NCBI GenBank assembly: GCA_964511665.1
Contig: CAZEHA010000026.1
Coordinates: 1-46,087 of the forward strand
Direction of reading: 5' to 3'
DNA: 46,087 nt
DNA from: JAGOEF01 sp964511665
Lineage (GTDB): Bacteria > Bacteroidota > Bacteroidia > Bacteroidales > ML635J-15
Both the position numbers and the translations under genes were made by a program. The notes under the pieces are model-generated. The model saw only the letters and a program-made list of their open reading frames with translations, had not been told where the DNA came from and made no database searches. Positions 1-8,286 of the stretch are shown one piece after another (position 1 is the first letter of the stretch; each line of letters begins with the position of its first letter).

Positions 1-140
1 GAATTTTAATATTTTCTCGGAGCAGCTGTTTTCTCTCGCCCAGCAAAAAGCCCTTCTGCATTCTGTCTCCTGTATTCTGAATTCTAATACCAGAGAATTC
101 AAATATAATGCAATCAAGCTAGAGTATCATCAACACATAT
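1..140. other. Intergenic segment at window edge
   Basis: No gene is supported here. A short inverted repeat (GAATTCT ... AGAATTC, about 80-101) lies downstream of the serpin stop but has no T-tract, so I do not call it a terminator. Confidence 0.4.
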
Positions 141-1370
141 CTATTCCAGCGGGTTTTCAACCACACCCGAAAACAGTACTGCACCGGTGCTTTTCTCCCG
201 TATCAAAAAAACAAACGGGCGATCGACAACCATAGTAACAGGCCCATTCGGGTCAACCATTGTAAGTTCTACACCCACCGAGGTAACAGCAGCGGCTTCG
301 GTGCCTTTTTCGTCAACATCGATGAATGTTTTATGCTTCACCTCGCTTACAACCAGTCCTCCGCTACCGTTTATTCCGCTAAGATCGGCAATACCGGCAC
401 TGAATAAGTCGGTCATTCCCAAATCGATAAGCATTTGGTTAAGGGTTTGCTCGTATTCGAAACTGAATTTTGGCAGATAGAGTTTCACGTTTCTTTCGGT
501 CATCACATCACTCCAGTTGGTCCACGTAGGCAAATCGAGAAGGGCAACCAAGGCCTGAGGATTGGAATTAAAAGATGGCAGCAATATGTTCATCACAAAA
601 TTACCTCGGCCATAAGGCAACTCCACCACTGTTGCATCGGCGCCTGCAAAATACTTCAAGTCAGCTTCCATTTGCATGGTAGGAACCGAAACTACCTGAT
701 TGTCACCTTTAATAAAATCGCGGTCGCTTGTGCTCGCCGGGTCGAATTCAAATTTCCATTCTCCGTAGAAATAAATGGCATTGATAAGGAACATCACCAT
801 ATCGGGACCAATATCTTCTACAATTTCATCGATTTTACCACGAGTGGCATTGTCAACCCAGTCATTTATGGTATTGACAGCCTGAGGCGAATCGAAATCA
901 AGCGCCGAAACTTCGGCATTGTAGTATTGCTGGTTTACCTCAAGAAAAGCAGGTAAAACAGAAAAAGTATTGCGATACCATATTGAATTGGCAATCGACA
1001 AATCGACCTTATCGTCGAGAGATGTAAGTTCTCCCATCAGAAACTTAAAATACTGGTTAAATGCATCAATATCATACTGAGCAAAATCCATAGCTTCGAG
1101 CATTTGAGCAAGGGTGTTGTTGCGCGCTCCGTTGGCAGTCATAGCCAATGCATAGTGCACACTGAGCGGCGAAATCATGATATTTTTTGGCGTTTCCTCA
1201 AAAGCCACGGTTCGCTGCAGCAAATTGAAAGCAAAAGCATTGCCCGAAACCACCATGTTTTTTTGCTGAACACTAAGTGGAATGTCGCGCATTTCGGGAG
1301 CATCTTTTTTACACGACCACATGGTTGCAAGACTAATGATTACTACACTGATGATGAGTCGGGTTTTCAT
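141..1370 (-). CDS. Serpin-family protease inhibitor, lipoprotein
   Basis: This 409-residue protein has the full length of a serpin. A short leader ends at a lipobox-like SC (residues 19-20), so it is probably anchored as a lipoprotein. The hinge of the reactive-centre loop is seen at about 353-363 (DEKGTEAAAVT), with Thr at P14 and small residues at P12-P10, as in inhibitory serpins. The C-terminal serpin signature DRPFVFLI is at 383-390. Counting from P15 (Gly356), P1 falls near Thr370, but the loop is about four residues longer than in alpha-1-antitrypsin, so P1 and the target protease are uncertain. The family traps serine or cysteine proteases covalently. It is a single gene, divergent from mqnE. 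Confidence 0.93.
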   Translation of the reverse strand: MKTRLIISVVIISLATMWSCKKDAPEMRDIPLSVQQKNMVVSGNAFAFNLLQRTVAFEETPKNIMISPLSVHYALAMTANGARNNTLAQMLEAMDFAQYDIDAFNQYFKFLMGELTSLDDKVDLSIANSIWYRNTFSVLPAFLEVNQQYYNAEVSALDFDSPQAVNTINDWVDNATRGKIDEIVEDIGPDMVMFLINAIYFYGEWKFEFDPASTSDRDFIKGDNQVVSVPTMQMEADLKYFAGADATVVELPYGRGNFVMNILLPSFNSNPQALVALLDLPTWTNWSDVMTERNVKLYLPKFSFEYEQTLNQMLIDLGMTDLFSAGIADLSGINGSGGLVVSEVKHKTFIDVDEKGTEAAAVTSVGVELTMVDPNGPVTMVVDRPFVFLIREKSTGAVLFSGVVENPLE

Positions 1371-1410
1371 ACAATTTCGTTTTTAGGTATTATTATTCAG
1401 ATGTTTACGC

Positions 1411-1418
1411 CAAATATA
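1411..1418 (-). promoter_or_regulatory. Candidate -7 element for the serpin gene
   Basis: The minus strand reads TATATTTG, a full match to the Bacteroidota -7 consensus TAnnTTTG, about 40 bp before the serpin ATG. No good TTTG -33 box lies at the usual 19-bp spacing; the nearest is TTTA with a 16-bp spacer. Confidence 0.4.
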
Positions 1419-1479
1419 ACGCAAAAACAGATTGTAAATTATCGTTGTCGGAAAAAAAATAAAAATGCAGCACATTAAC

Positions 1480-1509
1480 TTTGCTGCAAACACAAAATGA
1501 CTAATTTTA
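1480..1509 (+). promoter_or_regulatory. Candidate mqnE promoter
   Basis: TTTG (1480-1483), an 18-bp spacer and TAATTTTA (1502-1509) match the Bacteroidota TTTG-N19-TAnnTTTG pattern with one mismatch. The ATG is 22 bp further on. TAACTTTG at 1476-1483 is an alternative -7 box. Confidence 0.45.
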
Positions 1510-1531
1510 CATAAAAATACACAGGCGGCGC

Positions 1532-2626
1532 ATGATACTTTCTTCATTAAGCACAGCATTGCAGCAAATTTTCGATACAATTGAAAACGGCACACGCATC
1601 AATACCCACGATGCCTTGTTGCTGTACGAAAAAGCACCGCTTGGTCTGTTGGGCTATTATGCATTTACCCGAAAACAACAACTTTGGGGCAACAAGGTTT
1701 TTTACAACCGAAACATGCACGTCGAAATTTCGAATATTTGCAGCAATTCGTGCCGGTTTTGTTCGTTTGCACGAAAACCAGGAGAAAATGGCGCATGGGA
1801 ACTTTCGTTCGACGACATCATGAATCGTATTTCGAATCACTACAACGAGGGTATCACAGAACTACACATTGTGGGAGCTTTAAACAAATCGTACGATCTA
1901 CCATTTTTCGTAAAACTATTTGTAGCGATTAAAAAAACATACCCACAATTACATATCAAAGCATTCACCGCGATCGAAATAGAATATATGGCCAAAAATG
2001 CAAAGATTAAAACTTCAGAATGCATAAGAATACTGCAAAAGGCAGGCATAGATTCGGTTGCGGGCGGTGGTGCCGAAATTTTTGATATAAGCATCAGAAA
2101 GCAACTATGTAGCGAAAAAACCATATCAGAAAACTGGTTGCGCATTCACAACGAGCTGCACAATGCCCAAATACCAAGCAATTGCACCATGCTGTATGGG
2201 CATATCGAAAACTACCGGCACCGTGTCGATCATTTGAACCGACTTCGGATTTTGCAAGACAAAACCGGTGGTTTCAACTGTTTCATACCACTCAAGTATA
2301 AGCGCTCCCACAATGCACTTTCGTTGAAAACCGAAAGCACGGTTGCCGAAGATATGCGCAATATGGCTGTCAGCCGTTTGTTTCTCGACAACATACCGCA
2401 TCTGAAAGCCTACTGGCCAATGCTCGGAAAACAAAATGCACTGATGGCCTTGCATTTTGGTGCCGACGATATCGACGGAACCATTGGCGACACCACGCGT
2501 ATTTACAGCATGGCCGGTGCCGACGAGCAAAAGCCGGAATTTAATGTATCGGCGCTTACCACAGCGGTGGCTAACGAAGGATTTGTTGCCTGCGAACGCG
2601 ATTCGCTTTACAACGAATTACGATAG
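1532..2626 (+). CDS. mqnE: Aminofutalosine synthase (radical SAM)
   Basis: MqnE joins 3-[(1-carboxyvinyl)oxy]benzoate to the adenosyl group of SAM to give aminofutalosine, the second step of the futalosine route to menaquinone. The 364-residue length is normal. The radical-SAM cluster motif CSNSCRFC gives Cys70, Cys74 and Cys77, just after the family-typical stretch NRNMHVEISNIC. Related CofH and MqnC proteins share this fold, but the overall sequence and the presence of mqnA in the same window favour MqnE. The 3' end overlaps the convergent nitrilase gene by 9 bp. Confidence 0.93.
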   Translation: MILSSLSTALQQIFDTIENGTRINTHDALLLYEKAPLGLLGYYAFTRKQQLWGNKVFYNRNMHVEISNICSNSCRFCSFARKPGENGAWELSFDDIMNRISNHYNEGITELHIVGALNKSYDLPFFVKLFVAIKKTYPQLHIKAFTAIEIEYMAKNAKIKTSECIRILQKAGIDSVAGGGAEIFDISIRKQLCSEKTISENWLRIHNELHNAQIPSNCTMLYGHIENYRHRVDHLNRLRILQDKTGGFNCFIPLKYKRSHNALSLKTESTVAEDMRNMAVSRLFLDNIPHLKAYWPMLGKQNALMALHFGADDIDGTIGDTTRIYSMAGADEQKPEFNVSALTTAVANEGFVACERDSLYNELR

Positions 2627-3397
2627 ACCTTCGATGGTAAAATTATCGGCATCGCGCCATGCAGGAAATTTTTCGCGGAACAACTGCAGCGATTCCAAGT
2701 TGAAACTATACTGCAACACAGCTTCGCAGTTATCGGGTACCATGGCAACTACTTCTCCTCTTTCGTTTACAAACTGAGTGCCTCCATTGTACGTTATGCC
2801 TTCGCCATCGCTGCCAATACGGTTTACCCCGGCTACCACACTCAGGTTTTCGATAGCCCTGGCCTGCAATAACTTATCCCACACATCGCGTCTTGGCTCA
2901 GGCCAGTTAGCCACGTACAGCAACAAGTCGTAATCGTTACAATTGCGGCTCCATACCGGAAATCGCAAATCGTAGCAGACCTGCGGCATAATGCGCCAGC
3001 CTTTGTATTCAACCACCAAACGACTTTTTCCTGCAGTGTAGTTCCTATGTTCGCCGGCTATGCTGAACAAATGACGTTTGTCGTAATAGAATTCGGCATC
3101 GGGCGTAATAAAATAGCATCGATTATAGTAGTTTCCACCCTCTTCAATTATGATGCTGCCGCAAATTGCGGTATTGCGTTTGCTTGCTGTTTTTCGCATC
3201 CATGCAAGCACCAGCTGGCGATTGTCGTCGGCAAAAGCTCTGGCATTCATACTAAACCCGGTACTGAACATTTCGGGTAGCACAATTAAATCGCTTTGCT
3301 GAATCCCCACAATAAGCGCCCCGATATGTTCGACGTTAAATTGTGGCTTTTCCCAAACAAGCTGGCATTGCACTAAGCTTACATCAAGTGTTTTCAT
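2618..3397 (-). CDS. Carbon-nitrogen hydrolase, omega-amidase-like
   Basis: This 259-residue nitrilase-superfamily enzyme has the Glu-Lys-Cys triad: Glu42 (LPEMFSTGF), Lys107 (YYDKRHLF) and Cys141 (VCYDLRFPVW). The RHLFSIAGE and CYDLRFP contexts resemble the YafV/NIT2 group, which hydrolyses alpha-ketoglutaramate or alpha-ketosuccinamate to the keto acid and ammonia. Substrate assignment rests on this resemblance only. No signal peptide is seen, so it is cytosolic. Its ATG overlaps the upstream PlsC-like stop by 4 bp, so it is the last gene of a four-gene operon. Confidence 0.88.
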   Translation of the reverse strand: MKTLDVSLVQCQLVWEKPQFNVEHIGALIVGIQQSDLIVLPEMFSTGFSMNARAFADDNRQLVLAWMRKTASKRNTAICGSIIIEEGGNYYNRCYFITPDAEFYYDKRHLFSIAGEHRNYTAGKSRLVVEYKGWRIMPQVCYDLRFPVWSRNCNDYDLLLYVANWPEPRRDVWDKLLQARAIENLSVVAGVNRIGSDGEGITYNGGTQFVNERGEVVAMVPDNCEAVLQYSFNLESLQLFREKFPAWRDADNFTIEGLS

Positions 3398-3945
3398 TCT
3401 TCGTATCCGGTTATAAAACGTTCGGGATGTTTGGCTGAAATACCAACAAACATTTTCTTAAACTGCTGCATAATATCGTCGGGCTCGCCACTGCTATCAA
3501 TCACTCCAAGCACACCAAGCCGGCGTGTTTTATAGTCGATAAAACCCACTACTATAGGAACATCGGCCGCTTTGGCAATATGAATAAACCCCTTTTTCCA
3601 ATTTTCTACTTTTTTACGTGTTCCTTCGGGCGTAATGGCAATCAAGAGCTTAGTATTGCCGGCCAATAGCAAGGGTATTTGGCGAGCCAGGCCCTGTGGC
3701 GACGTTCGGTCGACAGGTACAGCACCCATTACACGCAATATTCCACCCAGAGGAAACCTGAACATTTCTTTTTTTATTAAAGTAAGTGCAATTCTCCCTT
3801 TTGACACAATATACAATTTTCCCCAAATAAAATCCCACATGCTGGTATGCGGAGCAACGGCTACCACACAATTGCCCACCTCGGGAAATTCAGTGCTTTT
3901 CCACCTAAACAGGCGCAATATAAACAACGACAGTTTAGCTTTCAT
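3394..3945 (-). CDS. PlsC-like 1-acyl-glycerol-phosphate acyltransferase
   Basis: This 183-residue protein has the acyltransferase HX4D motif (His33-TSMW-Asp38) and the downstream EGTR block (Glu107-Arg110), both typical of PlsC-type lysophospholipid acyltransferases. It is shorter than canonical PlsC (about 240 residues) because the N-terminal membrane region is almost absent. The lysophospholipid versus other acyl-acceptor question is open. It overlaps the upstream YigZ-like gene by 11 bp and the downstream amidase gene by 4 bp, which suggests translational coupling. Confidence 0.85.
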   Translation of the reverse strand: MKAKLSLFILRLFRWKSTEFPEVGNCVVAVAPHTSMWDFIWGKLYIVSKGRIALTLIKKEMFRFPLGGILRVMGAVPVDRTSPQGLARQIPLLLAGNTKLLIAITPEGTRKKVENWKKGFIHIAKAADVPIVVGFIDYKTRRLGVLGVIDSSGEPDDIMQQFKKMFVGISAKHPERFITGYEE

Positions 3946-4543
3946 TGCTTACAATATTTACACCGTATATCTGGCCAAAACGATCGATTATTCTATTGTA
4001 CATGCTCAACCTTACTTTTAGCTTTATGTTGCAGTGTTCCAAGAAATCGCGACCCGCAACTTCAATTTTTTCATCTTCGATAAGGCGTGTAACCTGACTC
4101 AACAGCTGGTAATCGAAGTGGATACATACATCGCGGGTAACAGTTTTCTCAACCAATTCGGCCTTATTCAATGCGTCGTCGGCGGCACTGCGATATGCAT
4201 GTATTAAACCCGGTACGCCCAGCTTAACTCCACCAAAATAGCGAACCACCACCACGAGCACATCGCTGAGCCCATAACTGAGTATTTGCCCTAACACCGG
4301 TTTTCCGCTGCTGTTGGCAGGTTCGCCATCGTCGCTGGCACGATAGAAACCTTCGCCGGCTCCCAGCTTAAAGGCATACACATGGTGGTTGGCGTTGTAG
4401 TGTTCCTTTTTTAACGCTGCCAGATAGTGCCTTACCTCTTCTTCGTTGCTTGCCGGATAGGCAAACGCATAGAACTTGCTGCCGCGGTCGCGGAAATACC
4501 CTTCGACAGGGGCTGAAATACTATTATATACATCGTCGGGCAT
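3935..4543 (-). CDS. YigZ/IMPACT-family protein
   Basis: The 202-residue product has the UPF0029 (IMPACT) N-terminal domain: KFYAFAYPASNEEEV, then HHVYAFKLG, DDGEPANSSGKPVL and VVVVRYFGGVKLGVPGL, followed by the smaller C-terminal domain. The molecular role of bacterial YigZ is not settled; links to translation or nucleotide binding have been proposed. The start at MPDDVYNS is chosen because it begins the family-typical N-terminus and its ATG shares one base with the upstream TGA (TGATG). A longer reading frame upstream lies inside the transporter gene. Confidence 0.92.
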   Translation of the reverse strand: MPDDVYNSISAPVEGYFRDRGSKFYAFAYPASNEEEVRHYLAALKKEHYNANHHVYAFKLGAGEGFYRASDDGEPANSSGKPVLGQILSYGLSDVLVVVVRYFGGVKLGVPGLIHAYRSAADDALNKAELVEKTVTRDVCIHFDYQLLSQVTRLIEDEKIEVAGRDFLEHCNIKLKVRLSMYNRIIDRFGQIYGVNIVSNES

Positions 4544-5403
4544 CAACTTAACATAAATACAAAAATAGCAATTACCGACAGAACGATACCTATAATATTG
4601 AGAGGTCGAAGAATTTCGTTGAAAATAAACCGGCCGATTATTACCGAAAGACTCACAATGCAAATATTCACGATGCCAAACACTATGCTGCTGTCGAAAA
4701 CATTGCTATTGAGCGACAAAATAATAAAATAGATTGACCCGAAATTTACCAGCCCCAGTACAATGCCCGCCACCCAAACCTGCCATTTCAGAAAGCCTGC
4801 AAACTTTTTCGGAACAAACATCATATATAGTAATCCACAAATAAGGGCAATGCTGAATAAACTTGCCGAGAACACCGGAGCAATACTATCGTTTACCCAG
4901 GCATCCTGGGCATATTTCACCAAAGCATCGGTAATTCCCATTAACACAAAAATTATCAAAGGCACCAACATTTTCGATGAATTCAAGTGCGTTTGTGTTT
5001 TGCTGTAAACTGCCATAAAAACAGAAATAAGAGCGAGTATTATTCCCGATATTTTAAGTAACGAAAGAGCCTCGCTGTAGAACCATATAGAGAAAACCAT
5101 CGGGAATATCACCGACATTTTTCCGGCCACTGTGGTAATCGAAATACCAATATTCTGAGAGCTATAACCAATCAGAAAGAAATTCACAATGAACAATGCC
5201 CCTATAACAATAGCCGGCAACAACCAGTTTGTATTTGCATCATCGAACACGGGTACACCTCCGGCTAAAGCGAAACCGAAGCTACCTGCAACAACATAGT
5301 TAACCACTATTACCTGCAGCGTAGGAATATTGAAGCGTTGCAACAGTTTAAAAACAACAAAAATAGATGTTGAAGAGAGTATTGCCAGAACAATCCAAAT
5401 CAT
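4543..5403 (-). CDS. EamA/DMT-family transporter
   Basis: The 286-residue product is almost wholly hydrophobic, with about ten predicted membrane segments in two halves of five, as in the drug/metabolite (EamA) exporter family. The substrate cannot be read from sequence. It is the first gene of the operon with the YigZ-like, PlsC-like and amidase genes. A possible -7 element (minus TATTTTTG, 5420-5427) lies just before the ATG, next to the dnaA terminator, which would leave only a very short leader. Confidence 0.88.
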   Translation of the reverse strand: MIWIVLAILSSTSIFVVFKLLQRFNIPTLQVIVVNYVVAGSFGFALAGGVPVFDDANTNWLLPAIVIGALFIVNFFLIGYSSQNIGISITTVAGKMSVIFPMVFSIWFYSEALSLLKISGIILALISVFMAVYSKTQTHLNSSKMLVPLIIFVLMGITDALVKYAQDAWVNDSIAPVFSASLFSIALICGLLYMMFVPKKFAGFLKWQVWVAGIVLGLVNFGSIYFIILSLNSNVFDSSIVFGIVNICIVSLSVIIGRFIFNEILRPLNIIGIVLSVIAIFVFMLS

Positions 5404-5430
5404 AGGATAAGTGTTTGTGCAAAAATAAAA

Positions 5431-5450
5431 AAGGGCTTCGAAAAGCCCCT
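5431..5450 (-). terminator. dnaA intrinsic terminator with UUCG loop
   Basis: On the minus strand, GGGCTT, loop TTCG and AAGCCC are followed by a run of six T. It lies 10 bp after the dnaA stop and separates dnaA from the EamA operon. Confidence 0.85.
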
Positions 5451-5457
5451 ATATAAT

Positions 5458-6882
5458 TTACATTTTCAAGCGTTTCTCAATTTCATCGACATCCATCTTG
5501 AACTTTTTATCGGTTTCGATAAGGTTGTTCACAGTTTTGCAAGCATGTAGCACTGTGGCATGGTCTTTACCTCCAATGTATGACCCAATGGCTGCCAGCG
5601 AATTTTTGGTCATATTCTTGGCAAAGAACATGGCAATTTGCCTGGCTTGCACAATTTCGCGTTTACGTGTTTGGCTACCGATGGCTTCAACCGGCATTCC
5701 AAAGTAGTTGCAAACCACTTTTTGGATATATTCGATAGAGATTTCGCGTTTGGTACTCTTCACGAGTTTGTCAATCATATCGCGGGCCAACTCGAGGTTG
5801 ATTTCCTTACGATTGAGGGTAGATTGCGCCAGCAGCGAGATAAGAGCACCCTGCAATTCGCGCACGTTGGTTGTGATATGTGAACTGATATACTCGAGTA
5901 TTTCTTCCGAAATAATAATACCGTCTTTATAGGCTTTTTGTTTCAGTATATTGATACGTGTATCGAAATCGGGTTCCTGCAAATCGGCCGAAAGACCCCA
6001 TTTGAATCGCGACAACAAGCGCTGCTCCATTCCGTTTAGTTCAACGGGCGGCTTATCGGAAGTGAGGATAATTTGTTTTCCTTGCTGATGCAGGTGATTA
6101 AAGATATGGAAGAAGACTTCCTGAGTACCTTCTTTTTTGGTGAAGTACTGAACATCGTCAACAATAAGTACATCCATCATCTGGTAGAAATGGATAAAGT
6201 CGTTGCGATTGTTGTTTCGGGTAGCTTCGGTGTATTGTGTCATAAACTTGTTGGCATCAACATATAACACAATCTTTTCGGGGAATCGGGTTTTCACCTC
6301 GATGCCAATAGCCTGCGCCAAATGGGTTTTTCCTAAACCGGTGGCTCCGTATATAAACAATGGGTTAAAGGCAGTGCCTCCGGGGTTTTGGGCGACAGCA
6401 TAACCTGCCGACCTGGCCAACCTGTTGCATTCGCCTTCTACAAAATTGTTGAAATTATAATCGGGATTAAGCTGTGGATCTACTTGCAACTTTCTTATTC
6501 CGGGGATAACAAATGGATTCTTAATAGAGTCGACATTGGCATCGAATGGAACCGAAACCGGTTTGTTAACGAATTTATTGTTGTCGTATGCAGGAATCTT
6601 TACCGTATAGGGCTTTGCAGAGTCAGACCCATCCATCACAATATGATACTCGAGCTTGGCACCTGCACCAATTACCTTGTGAAGGGTTTTGCTAAGCAGG
6701 TCGATATATTGCTCTTCGAGAAATTCGTAGAAAAAAGTACTGGGAACTTGAATTGTAAGCACATTATTATCAAGAGCCAAGGGTATAATAGGTTCAAACC
6801 ACGTGCGGTAGCTTACCTTAGGCACATTGTCGCGTATTATCTGCAGACACTCATTCCAAGCTTCATCGTATCTTTTCGCCAT
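5458..6882 (-). CDS. dnaA: Chromosomal replication initiator DnaA
   Basis: DnaA binds DnaA boxes and opens the origin. The 474-residue product has the N-terminal helicase-interaction domain (about 1-85), a linker, the AAA+ domain with Walker A GATGLGKT (179-186) and Walker B VLIVDDVQ (about 238-245), and the domain IV signature GGKDHATV (437-444) that contacts DNA. Length and domain order are normal. It is a single transcription unit ending at a strong hairpin, with a very AT-rich 286-bp upstream region. Confidence 0.99.
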   Translation of the reverse strand: MAKRYDEAWNECLQIIRDNVPKVSYRTWFEPIIPLALDNNVLTIQVPSTFFYEFLEEQYIDLLSKTLHKVIGAGAKLEYHIVMDGSDSAKPYTVKIPAYDNNKFVNKPVSVPFDANVDSIKNPFVIPGIRKLQVDPQLNPDYNFNNFVEGECNRLARSAGYAVAQNPGGTAFNPLFIYGATGLGKTHLAQAIGIEVKTRFPEKIVLYVDANKFMTQYTEATRNNNRNDFIHFYQMMDVLIVDDVQYFTKKEGTQEVFFHIFNHLHQQGKQIILTSDKPPVELNGMEQRLLSRFKWGLSADLQEPDFDTRINILKQKAYKDGIIISEEILEYISSHITTNVRELQGALISLLAQSTLNRKEINLELARDMIDKLVKSTKREISIEYIQKVVCNYFGMPVEAIGSQTRKREIVQARQIAMFFAKNMTKNSLAAIGSYIGGKDHATVLHACKTVNNLIETDKKFKMDVDEIEKRLKM

Positions 6883-7168
6883 TAACCTGCCTCAATTTTT
6901 CTTCTTAACAATTAACACAAAACCTAAAGACAAATATTCACTAAACTTTTTTATAAAAAAAACTTTTTACACTTGTTTAATAAAAATTTTTGACTTCATC
7001 ACAATTCACAATTCGCACTTTAAACACAACACAAAAACAACAATTTCAACATTTTTGTTGTAAAAAAAACTCTTACCTTCTTAAAAAAATTGCCTCCTTT
7101 TCAGACTGCTAAAAATAGAAAAAATATGCTAATACATAAAACAAAAAAAAACTTTTTTTTCTTTTTTT
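6883..7168. other. AT-rich region upstream of dnaA, possible oriC
   Basis: This stretch has no gene and is dominated by A/T runs. Plus-strand degenerate matches to TTWTNCACA occur at 6911, 6934, 6965 (TTTTACACT, 8 of 9), 7002 and 7020 (TTAAACACA, 8 of 9). No perfect TTATCCACA was seen, and such near-matches can arise by chance in A/C-rich DNA. The dnaA promoter must also lie here. Confidence 0.3.
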
Positions 7169-7549
7169 TTATCTCCATTGCAAGGTGTACTCATTAAGCC
7201 TTGGCTGTGAGGCATATAGCCATGTAAAATTCTTTACGCCCGAACATAAAAGACTATCGGAATTGTATATGTTTATCGCACTAAAATATTGATATACATC
7301 AACTTCAACATCTTTTTCAACTTTTTTTGTCAGCGATTTTGTGCTATGCAACAGCAGCCATTCGCCGGGAGGAAGCTCTATATTTCCGGTAGAACCTGTA
7401 GCAGTAATAAACTCGACGCGTATTGTTTCATTGGAATTATTGTAACAAACATATCGTGTAGAACTAAGCATCATTCCTACAACGATAAAAACCAATGAAA
7501 AAGCAATGAGCACAATATAAAATATTCTAAAAACTGTTTTTCGCTTCAT
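7169..7549 (-). CDS. Small membrane-anchored protein of unknown function
   Basis: The 126-residue product is not recognised. It has a basic N-terminus (MKRK) and one membrane segment at about 5-29, then a roughly 95-residue domain with alternating hydrophobic residues that suggests a beta fold, probably outside the cytoplasm. The ATG at 7549 is chosen because it directly precedes the membrane segment; a GTG 33 bp upstream would add eleven residues. The gene is flanked downstream by A/T homopolymers. Confidence 0.65.
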   Translation of the reverse strand: MKRKTVFRIFYIVLIAFSLVFIVVGMMLSSTRYVCYNNSNETIRVEFITATGSTGNIELPPGEWLLLHSTKSLTKKVEKDVEVDVYQYFSAINIYNSDSLLCSGVKNFTWLYASQPRLNEYTLQWR

Positions 7550-7705
7550 AACCTGACAATTACCAAAACATAACACTCGCACTCTTCAAGTATGGCAGAT
7601 ACTGACGGGGCGTATTTATCGCACTGTTGAAACACCTATCTTGTTAAAAATGTTTTCACGAAGATACATAATTGTTTACATTTACCGAATAAAACCTAAA
7701 CATTT

Positions 7706-8284
7706 ATGGTAAAAACAGTATGTGTTTTTTGTGCATCGAGCGAAGACCTCGACGAAATATATTACCGGGCCGCAACACAACTTGGAGTATGTATTGCCTC
7801 CAACAGCATGAACATTATTCATGGCGGAGGCATGATTGGAATGATGGGGCGCCTGTCGAAAGCAGCGCTTGAGTCAGGAGCAACAGTTACCGGAGTGGTA
7901 CCCGAAACCCTGAATAAAAAAGGGATTGTTTCGGAATACGATACCCACACGGTGGTAACCCCCGATATGATGCAGCGAAAACATTACATGCGTAGCAATT
8001 GTGATGCTTTTATTGCCATGCCCGGAGGCTTTGGCACTCTCGAAGAAATACTTGAGGTAATTACACTGAAGCAATTGAAATATCACGAAAAACCTATTGT
8101 GCTGCTCAACATCAACAGCTATTTCGACATGCTGATTGCCCAATTCGAGAAATCGTACAGCACAGGGTTTGCGCTGCCTCAGTACAAAAAGCTGTTTTAC
8201 ATTACCCCCGAAATTGATTTGGCCATCGAATACATTAAAAACTATCGCCACGAAAACCTGTACGACAAATACCTGAAATCGTAA
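7706..8284 (+). CDS. LOG-family nucleotide 5'-monophosphate phosphoribohydrolase
   Basis: The 192-residue protein has the lysine-decarboxylase-like LOG fold: HGGGMIGMMG at about 39-48, QRKHYM at 90-95 and the signature PGGFGTLEE at 106-114. Characterised members cleave the N-glycosidic bond of purine or cytokinin nucleoside monophosphates, releasing the base and ribose 5-phosphate. It is cytosolic. The dGTPase gene begins 2 bp after its stop, so both are probably co-transcribed and may act on nucleotide pools. Confidence 0.93.
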   Translation: MVKTVCVFCASSEDLDEIYYRAATQLGVCIASNSMNIIHGGGMIGMMGRLSKAALESGATVTGVVPETLNKKGIVSEYDTHTVVTPDMMQRKHYMRSNCDAFIAMPGGFGTLEEILEVITLKQLKYHEKPIVLLNINSYFDMLIAQFEKSYSTGFALPQYKKLFYITPEIDLAIEYIKNYRHENLYDKYLKS

Positions 8285-8286
8285 TT

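Noticed and set aside
6388..6885. 165-residue plus-strand frame antisense to dnaA
   Set aside because: dnaA is certain here; the antisense frame has no domain or start evidence.
7130..7170. Terminator made of the A9/T8 runs after the small membrane protein gene
   Set aside because: A/T-only pairing gives a very weak hairpin; it could equally be part of the AT-rich region upstream of dnaA.
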